Virus record (IMG/VR): IMGVR_UViG_3300005265_000046
Coordinates: 1 to 35,394 of that record
Length of the DNA: 35,394 nucleotides
Source of the DNA: a virus
Direction: 5' to 3' (one strand)
In this document: one piece after another, positions 27,671 to 35,394 of the stretch
How the letters are laid out: each line of letters starts with the position of its first letter
Numbering within the stretch: position 1 is the first letter of the stretch
The notes under the pieces: generated by a model
The model's database searches: none
Told to the model about the DNA's origin: nothing
What the model saw: the letters and a program-made list of their open reading frames with translations, nothing else
Made by a program: the position numbers and the translations under genes

Positions 27671-30600
27671 TCATCTCTTGGGTTCTAACTAACTGGACAT
27701 CTTCATAATCTCTGGCAATTAAATCTTGCTTGCGTGCCAGTGCTTCTTTCCTGCTCTCAAAGGTTTCAAACCACGCTGTAGGCGGACGATGCACATCTGG
27801 CAGTTCTCCTTTTCCTTCTAATGTCAACTGATAAGTTTTAGGGCTATGTTTAGCAATGACCGCCCAGTGGTAGCCATCTTTATCCATCAATCGTTGCATT
27901 GAAACCCATCCATCGTGAAAACGAGCGGAAATTGCTTGCAAGTGTTGGTATTTTTCCCGCCAAGTTTCAAGCAGTTTAAGGGTTTCTTCTGGGGGGAGAG
28001 AGCCCGCTTTCTCTAATAAAGCCTGCTGTAATTTATCCCTGCTGGCTAATCCTATTCTATCTTCATCCCAACCTAATAGTTCCTTCACAGAATTTATAGC
28101 ATCCGTGAATTTTGGGTCTTTTAATCCCAACTTTTCGTACCAAATCTGCAGATGAAGTTCAGTAATGAGTTTCTGCAGTTTTACCATCCATTTGTAAGCC
28201 TCAATCTCTCCTTCGTTAAAACCTTGTTCTTTCAATTCAGCCCCAGTAAAGTATCGCATTATTGCTCTGCCTCTTACCAAAGCATCCGCTAAAAGTCTCT
28301 CGCTTTCTTTTAATGCCTTTTTATAGTTCTTTTTGATGTAGTGAGAACGGATGTTTGCTCCTTTGCGGAGAGCGATTTTTCTCTGGTAGTTAAGTTTTCC
28401 AACCTCTGTTCTTAATTTTTCTACTTTGCTTACTCCTTCCTCTACAGCAGCATTGAAGACAGGTTCAAATAAGGTATTAACTTGGGCCAATCTGCAAGCA
28501 CGGCTGGCATAGTAAAGGGTTTTCCGTATGTTATCCTCAATATGTGGATAATTTTCCCTTACCTCTTGGGCGTAGTTTTCCAATCTTATAAGGGCGTTAT
28601 CTATATCTTCTTTACTGGGGATGCGGACAAATCCAGCATTATTGTAAAAAATGTTTTCTCTCTGGTGCATCTTTTTATTCAAGTTGGTAAGAATTTCTAC
28701 CATCGCTTGCTTGCGGTCGGGATTTTCCTTGATATATTCACGGAGATTCAGCCCTATTTTGTCCCACTTTTTCAGAACTTCGGGAACAGAGGTTTTCAGC
28801 GTTTTGGCAATTGCCTCAAATTTCTCTCCTGACATCACCGCTCTAAAGATGCTTTGGCTAACAGGGTCTTGCGTTTTGATGAAATCTTCTGCTTCTCTAA
28901 TAAGCAGTTCAAAACTCTCCATTTCTTTCTGGTCATAATGAGCAGGGGCTTGCAAAACTTCCCCATAAGTGAGTTCTGTTTCAGGGTTAATCGGAGCATC
29001 TATAGAAGCAGGAGAACTAAGTTTAATATTATCCAAAACGGCAACGGTTTTTTCCCTGCTCCATTTAAATGCAGTAGCAATTTCATCTACAGTGGGCGGG
29101 CGTTCATTCGTATAACTAAATTCCCTAATAAGCTCCTCCAGTTTGCGCATATCTTGGGCTTGGGCAGGAGATACCCCTCTAATGCGGTCAAGGGCATTAT
29201 CAATTCTCTTAGCAACCGAAGCGTTAATATACCCTGCTAACCCTCCTTCCATAGCGGGGGAGTAATTCCGCCAGAGTTTTTCAGCATAGAGGAGATACAT
29301 CTCATTGGCTACCTCTTCAAGATGGCTCTTTGCCCCTCGCTTGCGCAGTTCTACAGCACATATTTTTTTGATGAATTTGGCTGTTTCAGCGTCTAACGCC
29401 CCTTTGATTTCTCTCTGCAGGTCCATAAACTGCGGGTTATAATACGCAACGGCTAATTTATTTATTTTGCTTTTAATCTGGGATAATTCGCTGGGGTGTG
29501 AGGTCATTACTCTCTTCAGCCCCCCTAATTTCTCTATACGGAACTTGTTGTTGGCTTTCTCGGCTTCTATTGTTTTGGCTAGAGCATCTCTGCGCAGATA
29601 GTATTCTGCCAATAAGACTGCCTGCTGGGTTTTAGGATAATCGGCTTTCTTGATATTATTCAACAGGGTTTCTAATGCTGGGAGGGTATCAGTTTGGCGA
29701 ATTTTATCTATCAAACCTTGTATAGAAGTTGCTACAACATTGCCTATATTTCCTTCTATGATGCCTGCTTTACCGAAGGCATCTATAATCTTATAACTAT
29801 CCCGCAGTTTAGTGAATGGCTTGCGTGTTTTGCTGTTGATGTTTTTGATGTATTGGCTTGCTTGCTTATCCAATAAGGCATTTTCAGTTCGGGGTTTCTC
29901 TGGGGGTTCTGGGGTTTTTAAGGGTGGTTCTTCTCCTACAGGAATTATGTTGTCTACGGCGTCCAATGTATCGAAGGTATCGTCTAACTCTAAAGTTTCT
30001 CCGTTCTCTATAAGCAATGTGCCTGGTTCTTTGCCTTTCTTTACTATGTATTCCTCTCCATTGCGGATAACTTTATAGCCTGGGCGCAAAACAATTGTTT
30101 CAATAGTCCTGTATTCATCAGTCTTTATTGGGGTTTCTGCTTCGGGGAGATTTAACTCATATTCCTTCCACTTTTTGTCCCAGTCTATTTCACCTATTTT
30201 GCGTCCTTCTTTGCTCTGCAAAAGATGCAGTAAATAACTACTCGGGGTTTCATCTGGGGGGATGTTGATAACCCCCTCACTTGCCAACTCTGTGGCTATA
30301 TCATCTAATCCATTCCCACCTTTCTTTAGGATAGAGAGTAATCCATGTTCTTGTATGTCAGTTTTTATATCATAACCTAACGCTTTCAGGTTTTCAGGGT
30401 CAACTCCACCGTGTTGTTTTACTACTGTAATAAGAGAGGTCGGAGCTTTGGGGGGTTTTGGTTTTGTGGGTTTTGCTTCTTCGGCTATTTCTTTCGGAAT
30501 GCCCTCTACTTTAGGTTTAATTCCAACTTCTGGAGGAGACACGGGTGCTACCCTTTGCTCTGGTATTTCAGGGGCTAATTCGGGCGATTTGAGGGGTTCT

Positions 30601-31964
30601 TTGGCAACTGTGGGGGTGGGTTTGGCTGGCTGTGATGGCTTTTCTAAAACTTCCCCTGTTAAGGGTATTTTCCTCTTTGCAATTTCTTCTGCTCTCAATT
30701 CTGGCGACTGCCTTATTGCCTTCGCCAAAGATATATCTCCCCGCTTCAACGCTTCTTTCACCTCTGCTTCAGATAAAGGTTTCAAAGCGGTAGGCTGTTT
30801 TACCCCCAGCTTCTTCAAAATTCTATATCTTGCTCCTGCCAATTCTCCTTTTAATCTAGCTTTTGCCTGCGGGGATACCACCAGCCTTTCTTTTGTAAGG
30901 AATTGATATAATTTGGGATTTTTCTTGGCAATTATTTTTAACGCACTATTAGCAACTGCGGGGATTGCTTTTTCCAATCCTTTCCATATTACCCAGGAAG
31001 ATGGGCGTGTCCCCATTTCGAGCAATTCACCGGGCAGATATTCAGTAGCAAGCCAGGGGACAAAAGCCTTAACTGGGTGCTCTGCAATAAACTTTTCGGA
31101 AGGATGAGGAATTTTTTTGTAGGCAGGAGTTTCTTTCCAAATTTCCCCCCAGGGCTTCTTGGCTTTCTCTATATCCCTGGTAAAGAAATACTTTAGCGCA
31201 GGTTGCAGTGTTTCTGTTTCCCATTTAAGATAGTGGGGTATCGCACGCCTCCCCGCTTCCATAGCTATTTGTTTTTGAGAAAAGAATTTTTTGGCTTCGT
31301 TTATAATTGCTGATTTTTTGGCAGGCTTAACATCCTCCAGTGTGAAACCGAACTGCTTTTTGGAGGGCTCTACTGGCTCTAATGTAAAGCTGGGCCGCTC
31401 TTCTGCGTATGCTTCCTTAACAGCGAGGGGATTGAGAAAACTCCAGTTTTTTTCTTCTTCAAACAGGCCTAAATCTTTAAGCGTCTGTTTGTATTTCCCG
31501 ACTGTCCCTGCTCCTTTTTTCGTATTATAAAAGTTTTTCCATTGCTGCGCTCGTTCGCTTTGTTTGGCAGATGCCCCTTTAAACCCTTTTGCTGTTTGAT
31601 ACCGCATTAAAGCAAGAATAACATTAGTCCTTAAATCTTTCGCATCAAGGTTTCCCTCAGGCGTGTATTTTGCTCCTAAAACAGCAAGCATAGGCTTATA
31701 TTTTAGCTTCCGCATTTCCTTTAGGTGTATAGGCGTTAGCTGCATTACATTTTTAGGGGCTAATTTACCAAAATGGCTTTCTTGTGCGGCAGTTTCTTTT
31801 AACAAAGCCGCCAAATTGGCATCTCCGCCGTAAGTATTTACCACATCATCAATTGTTTTTTCTACTATTTCTCTGGTAAGAGTGGGTGCTTTCTTTCCAG
31901 CATTCTCTAAAGTCCAAGATGGTTTTTCCCTTTTTTTAACATCTTCCAAAGTAAAAGTCGGCAT
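27657..31964 (-). CDS. Giant ejection protein: transglycosylase-like domain plus sigma-70-like region
   Basis: This protein has 1435 residues. The N-terminus carries four short (P/G)-x-(F/W)-T-L-E motifs (about 2-8, 15-20, 191-196, 206-212). Residues about 30-130 look like a lytic transglycosylase: KETAAQESHFGKL (Glu-62 as catalytic acid) and KNVMQLTPIH. A Pro/Lys-rich disordered linker follows (about 420-520). Residues 882-1080 resemble sigma factors: region 2 (MEGGLAGYINASVAKRIDNA), region 3 (PPTVDEIATAFKWSREKTVA, then SPASIDAPINPETELTYGEV), region 4 (PVSQSIFRAVMSGEKFEAIA, HTH to W1067). The rest is helical. Likely carried in the head and injected; overlaps both neighbours. Confidence 0.75.
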   Translation of the reverse strand: MPTFTLEDVKKREKPSWTLENAGKKAPTLTREIVEKTIDDVVNTYGGDANLAALLKETAAQESHFGKLAPKNVMQLTPIHLKEMRKLKYKPMLAVLGAKYTPEGNLDAKDLRTNVILALMRYQTAKGFKGASAKQSERAQQWKNFYNTKKGAGTVGKYKQTLKDLGLFEEEKNWSFLNPLAVKEAYAEERPSFTLEPVEPSKKQFGFTLEDVKPAKKSAIINEAKKFFSQKQIAMEAGRRAIPHYLKWETETLQPALKYFFTRDIEKAKKPWGEIWKETPAYKKIPHPSEKFIAEHPVKAFVPWLATEYLPGELLEMGTRPSSWVIWKGLEKAIPAVANSALKIIAKKNPKLYQFLTKERLVVSPQAKARLKGELAGARYRILKKLGVKQPTALKPLSEAEVKEALKRGDISLAKAIRQSPELRAEEIAKRKIPLTGEVLEKPSQPAKPTPTVAKEPLKSPELAPEIPEQRVAPVSPPEVGIKPKVEGIPKEIAEEAKPTKPKPPKAPTSLITVVKQHGGVDPENLKALGYDIKTDIQEHGLLSILKKGGNGLDDIATELASEGVINIPPDETPSSYLLHLLQSKEGRKIGEIDWDKKWKEYELNLPEAETPIKTDEYRTIETIVLRPGYKVIRNGEEYIVKKGKEPGTLLIENGETLELDDTFDTLDAVDNIIPVGEEPPLKTPEPPEKPRTENALLDKQASQYIKNINSKTRKPFTKLRDSYKIIDAFGKAGIIEGNIGNVVATSIQGLIDKIRQTDTLPALETLLNNIKKADYPKTQQAVLLAEYYLRRDALAKTIEAEKANNKFRIEKLGGLKRVMTSHPSELSQIKSKINKLAVAYYNPQFMDLQREIKGALDAETAKFIKKICAVELRKRGAKSHLEEVANEMYLLYAEKLWRNYSPAMEGGLAGYINASVAKRIDNALDRIRGVSPAQAQDMRKLEELIREFSYTNERPPTVDEIATAFKWSREKTVAVLDNIKLSSPASIDAPINPETELTYGEVLQAPAHYDQKEMESFELLIREAEDFIKTQDPVSQSIFRAVMSGEKFEAIAKTLKTSVPEVLKKWDKIGLNLREYIKENPDRKQAMVEILTNLNKKMHQRENIFYNNAGFVRIPSKEDIDNALIRLENYAQEVRENYPHIEDNIRKTLYYASRACRLAQVNTLFEPVFNAAVEEGVSKVEKLRTEVGKLNYQRKIALRKGANIRSHYIKKNYKKALKESERLLADALVRGRAIMRYFTGAELKEQGFNEGEIEAYKWMVKLQKLITELHLQIWYEKLGLKDPKFTDAINSVKELLGWDEDRIGLASRDKLQQALLEKAGSLPPEETLKLLETWREKYQHLQAISARFHDGWVSMQRLMDKDGYHWAVIAKHSPKTYQLTLEGKGELPDVHRPPTAWFETFESRKEALARKQDLIARDYEDVQLVRTQEMSAPR

Positions 31965-32842
31965 TACCGCAACCTCACTTTTTTCTTTTCACCATTTACG
32001 ATAATAATATCGCCGTCTTTGATTATTCCTGCATCTATATCGGCTTGTATTTCTTCTTCGGAAGCATAAACCTTTTCTTCGGCAGGGGGAGTAGCCTCTT
32101 GTCCCTGCACCGCTCCTGACAAATCAGGGACAACTACTTTCCCCTCCTTTTTGCTCCAAAGCGGGCTGTATCCTTTATATTCTCGGTATGCTTCTATTTT
32201 TCTTCGGCTTAAACTGTCTGCGGGTTCGTTCGGGTAAACGGGAATTTTATAGCTCCCAAGGCCCCTTCCGCCAAATCCAAATCTGCCGCCTACTATTCTT
32301 GTTCCTATTGGAGCGGGAGTTTTAGGCTGGCCGAGCCCTGTTGCTAACGCTAATCCTCGTGCTTGTTCAAACTTTGTATCCCCGATATTCTTCTGTTCGG
32401 CAATAGTCATCCAATCGGTTAATTCATCAGGGAGGGTTTGTTTGAAGGCTTTTATATCATCTATCAGTGCCGCAGCTTGTTCATTGCCTCTTTCTGCTTC
32501 AGACAAAAGTTTTCCATAATTTATCCCGTTTGCCTCTATTTCCTGCATTAACCTTCCTGCACCATACCTTTTGCCTTCTCTTTCAGCATCTTTGTATTTT
32601 AACTTCAATTTCTCAAATTTTGATTTGAGTTTAAATACTTTGTCAGGAGCAAGCATTTCAGGCTGTTGCAAGGTAAGCCGTGCCAATTCTGCTTTTCTGT
32701 CGTATTCATATTTCGTCTTGAGAATGTCGTAGGCAAACTTTTCACGGCGTTCTCTTGCTGCTTGCTCTATCTGCTGCTGCTGTCGGGGGTATTGAGCCAA
32801 ACCTCGTGCTATACTCCCCAATGTCCATCTGCTGACTGGCAT
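31964..32842 (-). CDS. Helical internal virion protein
   Basis: This 292-residue protein starts after GCGAGGTGATAA. After WTLGSIARGLAQYPRQQQQI, a long amphipathic coiled coil runs to about residue 110 (REKFAYDILKTKYEYDRKAE). A less ordered part follows, and a beta-rich end (AQGDIIIVNGEKKKVRLR-like). The helical N-terminus followed by Gln/Arg-rich segments is typical of ejection proteins. Its TAA overlaps the start of the giant protein. Confidence 0.5.
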   Translation of the reverse strand: MPVSRWTLGSIARGLAQYPRQQQQIEQAARERREKFAYDILKTKYEYDRKAELARLTLQQPEMLAPDKVFKLKSKFEKLKLKYKDAEREGKRYGAGRLMQEIEANGINYGKLLSEAERGNEQAAALIDDIKAFKQTLPDELTDWMTIAEQKNIGDTKFEQARGLALATGLGQPKTPAPIGTRIVGGRFGFGGRGLGSYKIPVYPNEPADSLSRRKIEAYREYKGYSPLWSKKEGKVVVPDLSGAVQGQEATPPAEEKVYASEEEIQADIDAGIIKDGDIIIVNGEKKKVRLR

Positions 32843-32875
32843 AATTTATCACCTCGCTTTATTGTTTCTTTATTC

Positions 32876-33142
32876 TTATTGCAAACCGCCAAGAGCTTTA
32901 ATTACCTCTTCGCTCAGTATCCTTCCTGTTCGGTCAACCCAGTTTCCGCTTTCGTCCCTTGTGACTTTTCCGCCGCCTTCAGAGGCGTATGCTAATGTAT
33001 TCAAATCTTTGCGAAGTTGTTCGTAATCCTGGTTTTTTAAATCGGTTCGTATTATCTCATCTGCCCCTACTTGTTTGGCGATATTAAACAATTGGTTAAC
33101 AGTGGCAACATCATAATTAACCGCTTGTGCAACTGCAGCCAT
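32876..33142 (-). CDS. Small helical ejection-block protein
   Basis: This is 88 residues from ATG 33142 (MAAVAQAVNYDVATVNQLFN); TTG 33154 is also possible. Helical first part, then a DESGNWVDRTGRILSEEVIK end. It overlaps the end of the Gly-rich ejection protein. Likely a partner of the neighbouring virion proteins. Confidence 0.5.
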   Translation of the reverse strand: MAAVAQAVNYDVATVNQLFNIAKQVGADEIIRTDLKNQDYEQLRKDLNTLAYASEGGGKVTRDESGNWVDRTGRILSEEVIKALGGLQ

Positions 33143-34193
33143 TTGTCTTTCCAATGCCCTTATCTAACGCATTATAAGCTGCATACATTTTTTCCATTTC
33201 TGCCAATTTCTTTTCAAGGTCCTCATCCAAGTTTGCAGCTGCCTTTTCATAACGCTCTTGGTCTAATTCAGTCCAACCTTCTCCTGCTGCTAATTCGCCT
33301 AACTTCTCTGTGCCTATACGCCCTGTGGGAGTAACGCCACCTCTGCCCGTTACATTAGCATAGATGTCTCCATACATATTTCGGGCTTCATAACTTGGCT
33401 CGGCTGTGGGAACCGCTCCTGATGCTAACCGAAGCGCCATGCTTAAAGCTCCTGTTTCTAACACTTTCTTGCCTAATCCTTTAGTCCCGCTCCAAAGAGA
33501 AGACCAAATACTTTGCGACGCTGGCGTAGCTGCTGTTGCAGAGGGCCCAATTGCTCCCGTTCCTGGGTATGTTAGAGCCAATTCTTCAGCTGTTGGCACT
33601 CCTAAAGATGTAGGAGTTGCCCCTGATAGATATGCCCCTGTTGGATGTGGCTGGCTTATTACCCCTGGTTCAGCAGATACCCCCGCAAACTCTGAAGAGG
33701 GAGTTGGTTTATTCCACATTCCACCTTTACCAAAACCAGGGATACTTTCTTTATATCCTGTAAGCCCTGTGCCCATTCCTTCCCATACTCCCTTAGCTGT
33801 GCCTGCTAATTTTGAGCCAATGCCTGGCGTTGCTGTAGAGAGCCCTTTCATGCCACCTGCGAGCCCTCCCTTCACAATACTGCCAGCCCCGCCGAGAGTA
33901 AAACCTCGTAGAGCGCCAGCCAGCATACCTTTCGTCCCGCCTCCATGCGCTCTGCCTGCCTGTGCTCCGTAGGCTGTTGCTAAAGCGGGACCAGCACCTG
34001 GAACTGCCCCCCAAATCATATTCGCTATTCTCCCTGCGCCTGTGCCAGCAAATTTCTTAGGGCGAAACAGTGCTTCAATAGGACGCTCAATATTCCTTCG
34101 CCAAAACTTCCCAAAATCCCCCCCCTTCCACATTACATCTTTCAAAAAACTTAAGTGGTAATTCAGGGGTTCAGCATTATGCCAGAGTCTCAT
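33117..34193 (-). CDS. Gly/Ala-rich putative ejection or membrane-pore protein
   Basis: This is 358 residues from ATG 34193 (MRLWHNAEPLNYHLS), chosen for its GAAGGAGGAAATT site; an ATG at 34220 is upstream without one. After a basic N-terminus come repeated Gly/Ala-rich hydrophobic stretches (GAVPGAGPALATAYGAQAGR, GGLAGGMKGLSTATPGIGSK) like membrane-inserting ejection proteins, then charged coiled coil (DEDLEKKLAEMEKMYAAYNA). Role inferred from composition and position. Confidence 0.55.
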   Translation of the reverse strand: MRLWHNAEPLNYHLSFLKDVMWKGGDFGKFWRRNIERPIEALFRPKKFAGTGAGRIANMIWGAVPGAGPALATAYGAQAGRAHGGGTKGMLAGALRGFTLGGAGSIVKGGLAGGMKGLSTATPGIGSKLAGTAKGVWEGMGTGLTGYKESIPGFGKGGMWNKPTPSSEFAGVSAEPGVISQPHPTGAYLSGATPTSLGVPTAEELALTYPGTGAIGPSATAATPASQSIWSSLWSGTKGLGKKVLETGALSMALRLASGAVPTAEPSYEARNMYGDIYANVTGRGGVTPTGRIGTEKLGELAAGEGWTELDQERYEKAAANLDEDLEKKLAEMEKMYAAYNALDKGIGKTNGCSCTSG

Positions 34194-34588
34194 AATTTCC
34201 TCCTTCTGCTCATATGCCATTTGCTATTTTTCAGGTCATACCACAGCAAAAACTTTACCTTCTTTTCTCTTCCTACTCCGATATTCCACATTTTTCGCAG
34301 AACTCCTTTGTGTTTATTTTTTATAATCAATGTATCTATGTAAGCAATCTCGCCATCTGGTCGGTTAGGAAGCATTTGCCAATTTAAATACACGCTGGGC
34401 AAATTCTCTATATCTTCTTCGTTTATTTTGTAATAAAGCGCCAAACCTACTAATTCGCCGTTGCTTCTTTCAGCAACATATAAATTGTCTTCTAATAATT
34501 TTTTAACTGTTTTATAGCAATTCCCAAGAGGTTCAATGCTCGCCCCGTTTTGGTGTATAAAATTTATTGCTTCTGCTACGGAAAGCAT
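34190..34588 (-). CDS. Possible GNAT-like acetyltransferase-fold protein
   Basis: This 132-residue protein has a beta-alpha layout: SVAEAINFIHQNGAS, NLYVAERSNGELVGLALYYK (beta hairpin with V-G-L), GEIAYIDTLIIKNKHKGVLR (the strand and turn before the acetyl-CoA loop). The usual R/Q-x-x-G-x-G/A loop is not intact (KHKGVLRK). It may be a degenerate GNAT used structurally or for protein modification. Weak recognition. Confidence 0.35.
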   Translation of the reverse strand: MLSVAEAINFIHQNGASIEPLGNCYKTVKKLLEDNLYVAERSNGELVGLALYYKINEEDIENLPSVYLNWQMLPNRPDGEIAYIDTLIIKNKHKGVLRKMWNIGVGREKKVKFLLWYDLKNSKWHMSRRRKL

Positions 34589-34591
34589 GTT

Positions 34592-34921
34592 TTACTCAAC
34601 CGCCAGCAACCGCCTAAACTCCCTGATGTAGGCTTTAATTCGGCGGGCTAACATCTCCTTCTGCAGGTCTTTGCGCTTCATCCTGCGGTATCGTTCCTGC
34701 ATATTGAAGATTTGAGCAGCAAGCCGTAAAGCCTTTTTGCAGAGGCGGTATTCCTTGTTTCTCTGCCTCTGGGATTGCTTCTTGGGGTCTATGGCGGTTT
34801 GCAAGAAACTGAAGAAACTGGGCGTTAGCGAGGCAATACTTGCCGCCAATCTTATTGCCGCTTCTACGACATTAACGAGTTCGCCCAAATTACGCATAAT
34901 GTAAGCGAAAATCTTGGACAT
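34592..34921 (-). CDS. Basic helical hypothetical protein
   Basis: This 109-residue protein follows AAAGGAGGTGGATT. N-terminal hydrophobic helix (ELVNVVEAAIRLAASIASLT) and a very basic rest (KQSQRQRNKEYRLCKKALRL; RMKRKDLQKEMLARRIKAYI). It could be a membrane-anchored nucleic-acid-binding component; located between the XhlA-like protein and the ejection block. Confidence 0.5.
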   Translation of the reverse strand: MSKIFAYIMRNLGELVNVVEAAIRLAASIASLTPSFFSFLQTAIDPKKQSQRQRNKEYRLCKKALRLAAQIFNMQERYRRMKRKDLQKEMLARRIKAYIREFRRLLAVE

Positions 34922-34946
34922 AATCCACCTCCTTTTTCTCTTCTGG

Positions 34947-35165
34947 CTACCCTGCCAGAACCTTCAGAGCCACCCCTATAATCCCTGTGACGACTGCAAG
35001 GATTAAGGCAAAGTGAATGCTCATCTGGGTTTCCAGTTTCCAAACCCTCTTGGGAATGCCGTTAAGTTGCTTGAGCTGAAGGACAACCTTCTCCCGAAAA
35101 CGGATTTCGTCCTTGAGTTCGTCTAATTCTTCCCTTGATAAGGTGATTTCTTTAGTCTTTGGCAT
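34947..35165 (-). CDS. XhlA-like / small holin-associated membrane protein
   Basis: This is 72 residues from ATG 35165 (GAGGTTGCG). A charged coiled-coil N-terminus (TLSREELDELKDEIRFREKV) is followed by one C-terminal membrane span (FALILAVVTGIIGVALKVLA). That is the layout of haemolysin XhlA-type proteins that assist phage lysis, and of antiholin-like peptides. No endolysin other than the transglycosylase-like domain is visible. Confidence 0.5.
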   Translation of the reverse strand: MPKTKEITLSREELDELKDEIRFREKVVLQLKQLNGIPKRVWKLETQMSIHFALILAVVTGIIGVALKVLAG

Positions 35166-35172
35166 CGCAACC

Positions 35173-35394
35173 TCAATACAAAAATAGGGTTAAAATTATG
35201 AACGCTCCTCTACCTACTTCTTCTACGACAGCATTGCTGGAATACTTATGCCACAGTCTCATACTAAAAGCCAGTGCGATTACTCTCACACTGAAAGCCA
35301 GCCAGGATATGCTCCCTACTATTGCATAGGGCAAATAAGCGAATGCTACCGCCCCTCCGTGAATGAAGAAGTTATCTTCGCCAAATAGGTCGTC
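35173..35394 (-). CDS. 3' part of a membrane protein gene, running off the right end
   Basis: The visible 73 residues include two hydrophobic stretches (GGAVAFAYLPYAIVGSISWL... and RGAFIILTLFLY). The stop TGA is at 35173-35175. The frame is open to the window edge and joins in frame with the 31-codon fragment at 1-93. The internal MRLWHKYSSNA resembles the start MRLWHNAE of the ejection protein at 34193. Confidence 0.6.
   Translation of the reverse strand, partial: DDLFGEDNFFIHGGAVAFAYLPYAIVGSISWLAFSVRVIALAFSMRLWHKYSSNAVVEEVGRGAFIILTLFLY

Noticed and set aside
1-35394. CRISPR arrays, tRNAs, rRNA, integrase and insertion sequences
   Set aside because: I looked for regularly spaced repeats, cloverleaf-like stretches and recombinase motifs and found none convincing.

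Overview
The window looks like the genome of a lytic, podovirus-type tailed phage of an uncultured bacterium. It has a portal, terminase, capsid and scaffold set and a block of large ejection (internal virion) proteins. I see no tape-measure gene, tail sheath, integrase, tRNA or rRNA. Every protein gene I can support is on the minus strand, with strong GGAGG-type ribosome sites and many ATGA/TGATG start-stop overlaps. A lipobox microprotein, a signal peptide, sigma-70-like promoters and a heptosyltransferase-like enzyme suggest a bacterial, probably Gram-negative, host. I cannot name the phylum. The two window ends join in frame into one 104-residue membrane protein, so the contig is probably circular or terminally redundant and essentially complete.

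Reading in the direction of transcription (decreasing coordinates, wrapping past position 1): tandem promoters at about 23.6-23.7 kb start an early operon with a ribbon-helix-helix (RHH) regulator, a secreted protein, small proteins, a RecB/Cas4-like nuclease and an OB-fold-like protein. A second promoter at 20.8 kb carries the same 59-bp upstream element. It starts a second RHH gene, a leader ORF over an attenuator-like structure, a lambda O-like initiator with six internal iterons, a primase-helicase, a VRR-NUC nuclease and many small zinc-ribbon or membrane proteins. Then follow small and large terminase (14.6-12.7 kb), an HTH protein, portal, scaffold, decoration-like protein, major capsid protein, a beta-helix spike, a methyltransferase / HNH / glycosyltransferase cassette, and small structural proteins with a fibre-like protein at the left end. 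After wrapping come a membrane protein, an XhlA-like protein, and the ejection proteins (34.2-25.7 kb), ending at a strong terminator at 24.43 kb.

The gene-free interval 23.64-24.48 kb is a control hub lying between the terminator of the circular transcription unit and its first promoters. It holds a plus-strand consensus promoter followed by two mutually exclusive long hairpins, the second ending in a T-run. Beyond that is a densely folded segment with two hairpins sharing a CTTGCG loop, then a cluster of TTCTAAA repeats. No DNA or RNA polymerase gene is visible, so the phage presumably borrows both. The most unusual protein is a 1435-residue ejection protein that combines an N-terminal transglycosylase-like domain with an internal segment resembling sigma-70 regions 2-4. 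This suggests a sigma-like factor delivered with the virion.
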